Below are positions 7,253-14,200 of a stretch of DNA of 26,611 nucleotides, piece by piece. The position numbers and the translations under genes are program-made. Below the pieces are notes generated by a model. It had not been told where the DNA came from, ran no database searches, and saw only the letters and a program-made list of their open reading frames with translations. The stretch lies in the NCBI GenBank assembly GCA_964648365.1, contig CAZYLK010000075.1, positions 1 to 26,611 of the forward strand. Direction: 5' to 3'. Origin of the DNA: SURF-32 sp964648365. GTDB lineage: Bacteria > Planctomycetota > Phycisphaerae > UBA1845. The stretch's first letter is position 1. Each line of letters starts with the position of its first letter.

Positions 7253-9225
7253 TAGTTGAGCCTCAGGTAGTCCAGGAGTCGCTTCGACAGCAGCATCCAC
7301 ACCGGGCGGCGGCCGGCGTCGATCTGAGCGGTGCCTTCCATTTCAGGCCGGAGCCAGTCGGCGTGGATGCGGGCGTCGGCCTCGATGATCACCACGTTCT
7401 TGCCGTCCCTCATTTCGGCCGTGGGGCGGACGCGGTCGAGCGTGAGCGTGTGCGATTCCTCCGGCTTGGCCCGCGTGGTGAAGCGGCCGGCCAGTCCCGC
7501 GGTCAGATCGGACGAGAGTCGCTCGGGAACGGTGATCAGCACCCGCCATTGATCGGGGGGGGCGACCTCGAAGAGCCTCTCGCCCTGCTTGACGACGCCC
7601 ATTACGCGGCTGCGCAGGTCTCCGGAGACGACGACACCCGAGATGGGACTTGTCACGCGGGAGCGTTCGATGCGGCGCGTGACCAGGCCCAGCTTTGCTT
7701 TCACCAGCGTCTGTTCGGCTTCCACGAGTCGGGCTTCGGCCGGCTTGCGCTCGGCCAGGGCGCGAGTGCGCTTCTGTTCCAGCATGGCCAGTTCGGCTTC
7801 GATCTGGTCGCGCTGCAGATCGAGTTCGCGGTGGTCGAGTTCGCAGAGCAAGTCGCCGGCCGCGACGCGGTCGCCTGCGTTGACGGCCACGGCGCCGACC
7901 ACGCCGTCGTAGGGCGCGGTCACGACGCGCGACACGATCGGCTGCATGACGCAGGGCGCGGTCACGCGGTACGGCAGCGTGCCGCAGCAGATCCACGCGA
8001 CGAGGGCGGCGGCGGCGGCGAAGCCGAGCTTGGCTCGCCAGTGTCCGCGCCCGACCAGCGCGGATGCAGCGCCGCGCACCGTTTCGACCGAGTGCCGCAC
8101 CAGCCTGCGGCGGGCCAGATGCACCAGCTCGATCGCCGGCGCGAACGGCGCGACGACGGTGCGGATGTTTTCGAGTTCCTCATGCTGGAAGGGTTTCTCG
8201 GCTTCTCGACACAGGCTGATGACGGCGACGCATCGGTCGTCGATGAACAGCGGCATGGAGGCCACGGCCGCGCCCAGCGTCGAGTCATGCCATTGCTTGT
8301 GCAGGCGGTATCCGCTGGAAAGCTCGTCGTGCTCGGAGCGGGCATCATCCTGACAGACGATGACGCGGCCGATGTCGAGGCACTCCTCCATCGCGGCATG
8401 GATGCGGACGACGCCGGGGCTGCGGCGTTTGACCTCGTCGAGCCCGGAAATCGCAAGTATTCGGCAGCGGTGACGCAGCACGCGGGCGAGCGCGACCTGG
8501 CGACAGCCGGTTTTGTTGCGCAGGTTGTTGGTGAGCGAGAAGGCGAGTTCTTCGACCGATTCGTACGCGGCCGAGCGGCCGAGGGCCTGCCCGCGGGAAG
8601 CGTCGGACGGGCCGGTCGCGGATCCGCCGGCGCTGCCGCCATGACCGCTGGGAACGCACACGTGCGACGCGAACGTCGTCAGCGCCGAGAGCCGGTCGGC
8701 GAGCACCGATGCGTCGAGATCGCCAAGCGGTGTGACCATCGCGACGGTGCCGATGACGCCGCCGTCCGCATCGAGGATGGGTGCGGAGATCAGGGCGATT
8801 TTCAGCACCGCCTGTCGAGCACTGAGGACGCGGGCGCGAGGCTTCTCGGCTGCGAGCGACTCAGTGAGAAACGCGTGGAGCGGCGGCCGCCAGAAGCCCG
8901 GATCGGTCGGACCGAAGTGATATTCTTCCTGTACGACCTCCGACGAAAGCCGCACGTAGATCAGCGCGAAGGGGCTGCTCAACGCGGGCGCTAGGGCGTC
9001 GAGAAGGTGGCGATAAAAGTCGCGGCGGGAGGTGGAGTGCTGCGCGAGGTCACGGATGCGTGAGAAGGCGTCGGGCTCGCCGTGTGCCGATCTGTCGTCC
9101 GTGTGCGCGTGGCCCGGAACCGCTTCCTCACGGTTGCGTCTCAGATCGGCGGCGCGGGTCTGCTGGGGCGAGCCGGAGGCCGGTCGCTTACGCTCCCGGT
9201 TCGGATTGGATCGTTCTTCCGGCAC
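7243..9225 (-). CDS. GAF-GAF-transmembrane-HlyD family adaptor
   Basis: 660 aa from a GTG at 9225, twelve bases after the PilZ stop; no strong ribosome site is visible, so translation may be coupled. Residues about 50-190 and 225-375 look like two GAF-type sensor domains ('FALIYVRLSSEV', 'ILDADGGVIGTVAMVTPLGD' and 'SMPLFIDDRCVAVISLCREA'). A single membrane helix follows at about 396-416 ('GFAAAAALVAWICCGTLPY'). The remainder is a HlyD/membrane-fusion module: 'SRVVTAPYDGVVGAVAVNAG' and 'VTSPISGVVVSGDL' are the two halves of the barrel-sandwich, separated by a coiled coil rich in Glu, Leu and Ala ('EAELAMLEQKRTRALAERK'). Predicted topology is GAF in the cytoplasm and adaptor in the periplasm, so an internal signal could gate export. 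GAF ligand unknown. Confidence 0.88.
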   Translation of the reverse strand: MPEERSNPNRERKRPASGSPQQTRAADLRRNREEAVPGHAHTDDRSAHGEPDAFSRIRDLAQHSTSRRDFYRHLLDALAPALSSPFALIYVRLSSEVVQEEYHFGPTDPGFWRPPLHAFLTESLAAEKPRARVLSARQAVLKIALISAPILDADGGVIGTVAMVTPLGDLDASVLADRLSALTTFASHVCVPSGHGGSAGGSATGPSDASRGQALGRSAAYESVEELAFSLTNNLRNKTGCRQVALARVLRHRCRILAISGLDEVKRRSPGVVRIHAAMEECLDIGRVIVCQDDARSEHDELSSGYRLHKQWHDSTLGAAVASMPLFIDDRCVAVISLCREAEKPFQHEELENIRTVVAPFAPAIELVHLARRRLVRHSVETVRGAASALVGRGHWRAKLGFAAAAALVAWICCGTLPYRVTAPCVMQPIVSRVVTAPYDGVVGAVAVNAGDRVAAGDLLCELDHRELDLQRDQIEAELAMLEQKRTRALAERKPAEARLVEAEQTLVKAKLGLVTRRIERSRVTSPISGVVVSGDLRSRVMGVVKQGERLFEVAPPDQWRVLITVPERLSSDLTAGLAGRFTTRAKPEESHTLTLDRVRPTAEMRDGKNVVIIEADARIHADWLRPEMEGTAQIDAGRRPVWMLLSKRLLDYLRLNYWL

Positions 9226-9237
9226 GTGAAGTCTGTG

Positions 9238-9681
9238 TCAGTTGGTCAGCTTGCCCGCGCGGGCTCCGTTCCCATCGGCCGGACGGACGTTGCGGGGCAG
9301 CGTGATCGGGGTAAAGAAACGGAAACCCACCTCGAAGGAGTTCTCGCGCAGCAGGGCGCAGCGGATGCAGCGGGCGAAGGTCAGGGGCAGGTCGAGCGTG
9401 GCGCGGTCGAACTGCAACCGGTAGATGTCACCCACCGCCAGCGGCACCGGGACGAGCGCCTTGCACCCCCCCTCCGACAAGTCGCCGGTGACGCCCTGCA
9501 CTTTGAACTTCAGCGTTTCGCTGGCGTTGCCGGGCAGGAGAATCACCTTCGCCTTGAGAATCACGCGGAAATGGCTGCGCTGACGACGGATTTCCTCCGG
9601 CGTATTCTGCTCCAGTTCCTGGAGCATGTTGAAAGCGTCGTCGGCACTGACGCCGCCCAGCAAGTCATCGTCCGCAAGCAC
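9238..9681 (-). CDS. PilZ domain protein (c-di-GMP receptor)
   Basis: 147 aa from a GTG at 9681, with GGAAG about 10 bases upstream. Longer frames to 9771 begin inside the AT-rich heptamer repeat and are unlikely; the ATG at 9627 lacks a ribosome site. The protein is a single PilZ domain with both c-di-GMP-binding motifs: RxxxR at R35-R39 ('RSHFR') and DxSxxG at D67-G72 ('DLSEGG'). A short helix ('MLQELEQNTPEEI') leads into the domain. It is the first gene of a tight three-gene set (12 bases to the GAF-HlyD gene, which overlaps the M50-HlyD gene). This suggests that c-di-GMP controls the export or protease machinery encoded with it. No enzymatic domain is present. Confidence 0.85.
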   Translation of the reverse strand: MLADDDLLGGVSADDAFNMLQELEQNTPEEIRRQRSHFRVILKAKVILLPGNASETLKFKVQGVTGDLSEGGCKALVPVPLAVGDIYRLQFDRATLDLPLTFARCIRCALLRENSFEVGFRFFTPITLPRNVRPADGNGARAGKLTN

Positions 9682-10088
9682 TTCAGTCCCAGCTTCCGTT
9701 CGGGCCAAGTGGAATGGCGAATGGCGAATAGCGAATAACGAATGAAGAATGCACATGGCACCGGCGCGCAACCGACGTCTTCATGTGGCACCGGTTTGTA
9801 ACCGGTGTGTTCATGTGGCCCCGGTTTTCAACCGGTGTCTTTATGTGGCACCGGTTTTCAACCGGTGTTCCTCTTATGTGGCACCGGCATCCTGCCGGTG
9901 TCTGGAGGCCTGGATGCGATCGGCATGGCCTGTGAGGCCATGCACACCGGTTAGAAACCGGTGCCACACCGGACCACCGGTTGGAAACCGGTGCCACACC
10001 GGACCACCGGTTGTAAACCGGTGCCACACAAGACCACCGGCTGGAAGCCGGTGCCACACAGGACCACCGGTTAGAAACCCGTGCCACA
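9682..10088. other. 407-bp intergenic region filled by two repeat families
   Basis: Separates the adaptor gene from the PilZ gene. Apart from the 7-bp tandem repeat and the 30-bp hairpin array described below, I see no gene. If the minus-strand genes on both sides are one transcript, the array lies in the message between them. Confidence 0.7.
9713..9750. repeat. Five-copy heptamer tandem repeat (AATGGCG-like)
   Basis: Units AATGGCG, AATGGCG, AATAGCG, AATAACG and AATGAAG follow each other in 7-bp register and end in AAT. The run abuts the hairpin array and lies just upstream of the PilZ start, where it creates spurious N-terminal extensions in that frame. Confidence 0.8.
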
Positions 10089-10090
10089 CT
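9754..10090. repeat. Array of ten 30-bp hairpin (REP/BIME-like) repeats in two opposed arms
   Basis: Each unit contains CACCGGTTNNNAACCGGTG flanked by GCCACAC-type sequence. Five units in one orientation start near 9759, 9789, 9819, 9849 and 9882. Five in the opposite orientation start at 9945, 9975, 10005, 10035 and 10065. The period is 30 bp throughout, except one step of 33. Between the arms (9903-9944) lies a different hairpin, CATGGCC (9924-9930) / GGCCATG (9936-9942). Stems are kept by paired changes, such as CCGGCTNNNAGCCGG in the unit at 10035 and ACCGGCA/TGCCGGT in the unit near 9882. The last unit overlaps the adaptor stop codon. Confidence 0.9.
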
Positions 10091-10991
10091 ACGAGCGGTC
10101 ATCGGATTCACCTCTCTCCCGCGCGAGTTGGGCTTCGCCGGCGTCTTTGGCGCTGAACTGGACGTCTACTTTGACGCCGGCGGCCCAGGCGCGGTCGGCG
10201 TTGGGAATCTGCACGCGGATGAGGACGGTCTGACTCGCCGGATCGATGACGCGGTTGATGAACCGGATCGTCCCCGTCCGCCCCCCCCAACTGAGATCGA
10301 CCGGCGTTACGGAGACGGAGTCTCCGACGCGCGCCGTGCGGATCAGATCGGCCGGTGCATTCACGCTGACCAGCAGCGGGTCGATCCGCACGAGCGAGAT
10401 GATGCCTTCGCCTTCGACGACCGTCTCGCCGGGACTCTTGAGGCGATCGGCGACGTAACCGTCAAACGGCGCGGTGACCGTCAACTCCGCCAGCAGGCCC
10501 TTCTGGGTTTCATACTCCCGCCCGGCGCGGGCGTGTTCGAGCCGGGCGAGTTCGAGTTCGAGCCGGCGCGTGTCAACCAGGAACCGGGCGTCGGCCAGTT
10601 CTTTGGTGGCCGTCACGTCGGACGAGAACCGCTGCAACCGCTCCAGTTCCGAGCGGGCATAAGCGAGGCGCACGTCCGCCAGATCGACGGCGGCGGTCGA
10701 TTCAGCGTCCAGTTTCGCCTTCGCCACGCGTGCCTGCTGGGCGGCCTGCTCAAAGACGACGATGGCGTCGCCGGCCTTCACCGCCGCCCCCTCATCCACG
10801 GCGAACGCGTTAATGCGCGCCTGCTGCAACGCGGACAGCACGGCCTGTTCGACGGGCTCCGTGAAGCCGGTCACGACCGTTGCCGGAGGCTGGGCGGCGC
10901 CCGCCGCAGCCACGGCGGCGCACACAATGGTTGATATCAGCAAGGGAGCAGACAGGCGCACGATCGTCGGCCGGGCGCGAGGTTGCGTCAC
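10089..10991 (-). CDS. RND/HlyD-type periplasmic adaptor (membrane fusion protein)
   Basis: 300 aa from the GTG at 10991; an in-frame GTG at 11009 is the alternative. The later start gives a cleaner signal peptide ('RLSAPLLISTIVCAAVAAAGAAQ'). The rest follows the adaptor plan: first lipoyl half ('QQARINAFAVDEGAAVKAGD'), a coiled-coil hairpin of about 80 residues ('DLADVRLAYARSELERLQRF ... ELELARLEHARAG'), second half ('LTVTAPFDGYVADRLKSPGE'), then the beta-barrel ('VRIDPLLVSVNAPADLIRTA ... GTIRFINRVIDPASQTVLIR'). Such proteins bridge an inner-membrane transporter to an outer-membrane channel. No RND pump, ABC protein or TolC is adjacent; the neighbours are the giant adhesin upstream and, past the hairpin array, the PilZ and HlyD genes. 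Confidence 0.88.
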   Translation of the reverse strand: MTQPRARPTIVRLSAPLLISTIVCAAVAAAGAAQPPATVVTGFTEPVEQAVLSALQQARINAFAVDEGAAVKAGDAIVVFEQAAQQARVAKAKLDAESTAAVDLADVRLAYARSELERLQRFSSDVTATKELADARFLVDTRRLELELARLEHARAGREYETQKGLLAELTVTAPFDGYVADRLKSPGETVVEGEGIISLVRIDPLLVSVNAPADLIRTARVGDSVSVTPVDLSWGGRTGTIRFINRVIDPASQTVLIRVQIPNADRAWAAGVKVDVQFSAKDAGEAQLARERGESDDRS

Positions 10992-11273
10992 GTCGCCACC
11001 ACCCTTCACGCGGAATCTGAGGTTACGGGGCCGGGGCGCGATCCGCGTATTCGCGCTGCACCGGCTATGCGTTGCATCGGATGTTGTTCGCCGACGGGTT
11101 ACAGCCCCCGGCCGCCAGCCGCGCGGGCGGTGGCGACCGCCGATAATAGCGCCGGACGGCTAGCGTCGTGGTTGCCGGCATTTCGGGCGTGGGTGAAGTT
11201 CGGTACGCACCGATAACGTGCGCAGGGTGCCGGAGTCGCATTGAACCGACTCGTGCCGGGGACGTAGCTGAGG

Positions 11274-14200
11274 TCAGCGTCGGCGACCGCCGCGGCCCTT
11301 GTCGTCCTGAGAACCGTTGTCGCGTTGCGAGGCTGCCTGGCCGCGAAGCAGCGCCCAGAGGATCGCGACGAATCCGCGGCCGCTGTTGATCGGCGCGTCC
11401 TCGCCGAACGAGGATGTCTCGGCCTGGTTTGAGCGGACCGTGACATCCGCATCTCGGCCCGCCTGGGCTCGCGCGCCGTCTGGCCGGTCGACATCCGCGT
11501 CCTGAGCGTCGTCGGTCGTTTCGACGACGGCGGCCGCCAGCACTTCCGCTGCCTCACTCAAACCGTGAGCCGGCGCGGCGGAGTCGGCGTGCCCGAAGAC
11601 GTCTTCGAAGGACCGGCCCTCAAAGATGTCGGCGCCTGTGACCAGGGACGGGTCGGCGATGTTGAGATCAATCTCCCTGGAGAGGGGCTGCGAACCATCA
11701 GCATCGGCGAAGGTGAGCGCAAAGCCTTCCACGGAGGTCGGATCGGTCGCTTCGGCCGGCATCCAAACGTCGTGGTCGCGGACGTCTGCATCATCTTCAT
11801 CGACCGGCGTGTCATCGCCACCGACGGGTTCGACTCCGCGCACGTCGTCGACCGGGTCGAGGACGCGCAAGTCCTCGGTTCCATCCCAGATCGAACCGTC
11901 ATCGACGACGGCAGGCGGCTGCGACGTCGGCAGCGGTGCATCGACCGCGACGGGCGCCGGTTCGGGATCGGCAACACTCTCAGGATCGTCAGATACCGCA
12001 GGCGGATCGGTTACCCCGCTGTCGATGCCGGGATGCTCCGAGTCCGGCGTCTCGACCACAGGATCGGCAACCGGGTCGCTGACGGTCGGAGGCTCCGTCG
12101 GCTTCACGACCGGTTCATCTGGGTGCGCCGGCTCGGGAACCTCCTTACCGATGTCTACCGGATCAGAGGGCGCTTCGTCCTGCGGCGCGGGTTCAGGCTC
12201 AGCCTGCGGCGGTGGCGGCGGAACGAAGCCGCTGCCGCTCGCTTTGATGACGTTGATCGAAATGACCGCCGGCTCGTCAGACCATGCCTGTCCGTCGAAG
12301 GCGCTGAAGCCCATCTCGAACGAACCGGACTGTCCGAATACGGGCGTAAACGTCAGCGCCGCGGAGTCGACCTGCGCCTGCGTGATGAAGTCCCCCACCT
12401 CGACCGGCTCACCATCCAGGCGCACGATGCCGCCGCCGGGCAGGCTCTCGACGCGATAACCTGTGATCGCATCGCTATCGACTTCATCAGCGCCCGTCAG
12501 CGCCAGCGGAACGCCGGCGGACGTATCCGTAAGCGTAATGGCGCCGGCCAGTGCCTCGGGGGCGTCATTGACTGGATTGACCGTGATGGTCATCGCGGCC
12601 GGCGCGTCGGACCAGGCTTCGCCGTCGAAGGCGCTGAACGACAGCGTCGTCGTGCCGTTCCAGTTGACGTCAGGCTGAAACGTCAGTTCACCCGCATCGA
12701 TCTGGGCCTGTGTCACGACCGCGCCGGCGGTAACTTCGACACCGTTGAGCGCGAGCGTGCCATGCTCGGGCAGCGCGTCGATGCGATACGACTCGACCGC
12801 GTCGCCGGCATCCACATCCGTTCCCGCAAGCGTGACGGCCGTGGCCGCAGCGTCTTCGTCGAGAGTCAGCGTGGCGGCGGTGGGTTCAGGTGCGTCGTTG
12901 ACGGCGTTGACCGTCACGTCGAACGCGGCGGACGCGGCGGACCATTCGTCACCGTCGTGGGTGCTGAAGGTGAAGCTGGTCGAGCCGCTCCAGTTCGCAT
13001 CCGGCTCGAACGTCAGCGCGCCGGCGTCGATCTGCGCTTGCGTGATCGTGTCACCGGCTGATACCGCCACGCCATTGAGCTGAAGCGTGCCGCCGGTCGG
13101 CAGCGTGTCGATGCGATACGCCTCAACGGCATCGCCGACATCGGGATCGGTGCCCGCCAGCGTAACGACCGTTCCGGCCGCATCCTCGTTGAGCGTGACC
13201 GCGCCCGCGGTGGCGATCGGCGCGTCGTTGGCCGGCGATACATCGAGCGTCAGCGTGCCAGGCGCGGCCGACCACGCGTCGCCATCGTGGGCGCTGAAAG
13301 TGAAGTGGGTGGTGCCGTTCCAGCCGGGCGTCGGCTCGAACTTGAGGTCGCCCGCGTCGATCTGCGCCTGCGTCACGACGTCGCCGGGATTCACGGCCGC
13401 GCCGGAAAGCGTCAGCGTACCGTTAGCGGGCAGCGTGTCGATGCGGTACTGGGTCACGGCGTCACCGGCGTCGATGTCCATGCCGCTCAACGTGACCGCG
13501 GTCGGGCCATCGTCCTCGGTCAAGGTCACCGTGGCGGACGTGGCATCAGGCGCGTCGTTGGTCGGCGTGACGGTGATGCCGAACGTCGCGGGGGTCGCCG
13601 ACCAGGCGTCGCCGTCGTGGGCGCTGAAGGTGAAGCTGGTTGCGCCGTTCCAGTTCGCATCCGGCTCAAACGTCAGGTCGCCCGCGTCGATCTCGGCCTG
13701 CGTGATCACGTCCCCGGCGCTGACCGCGACGCCGTCGAGTCGCAGCGTTCCATCGGACGGAAGCGTATCGATGCGATACTCGGTCACGGCGTCGCCCGCG
13801 TCGATGTCCGTGCCCGAAAGCGTCAGCGCGGTGGCTGCCGAGTCTTCAGCGATAGTCAGCGTGGCCGCGGTAGCATCCGGAGCGTCATTGGCCGGATCGA
13901 CCGTAATTCCGAAGGTGGCCGGCGCCGCGGACCAGTCGTCGCCATCGAAGGCGCTGAACGTGAAGCTGGTCGAGCCGTTCCAGTTCGCGTCGGGTTGGAA
14001 CGCCAGGTCGCCCGCGTCGATCTGGGATTGCGTGACCGTGTCGCCGGCATGGACCGCAACGCCATCCAGCGTCAGCGTGCCATTGGCGGGCAGCGTGTCG
14101 ATGCGATACGCGGTGACCGCGTCGCCCGTGTCGATGTCCGCGCCGGCGAGCGTCAGCGCCGTCGGCGCCGCGTCTTCCGTGATTGTCAGCGTATCGGGCG

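Noticed and set aside
7228..8994. 588-codon plus-strand frame opposite the GAF-HlyD gene
   Set aside because: Antisense shadow; no recognisable domain, and the minus strand has clear GAF, TM and HlyD parts.
9682..9771. Longer N-terminus of the PilZ protein starting at 9771
   Set aside because: The added residues derive from the heptamer tandem repeat. A GTG at 9681 with an upstream GGAAG fits better.
9754..10090. CRISPR array
   Set aside because: The 30-bp period is made of palindromic units with short near-constant linkers, there are no unique spacers of 30-40 bp, the orientation flips in the middle, and no cas gene is present.
11231..11252. Terminator after the giant gene (GAGTCG/CGACTC hairpin)
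   Set aside because: The stem is only 6 bp with an 8-base loop and no T tract follows, so it is not enough to call.
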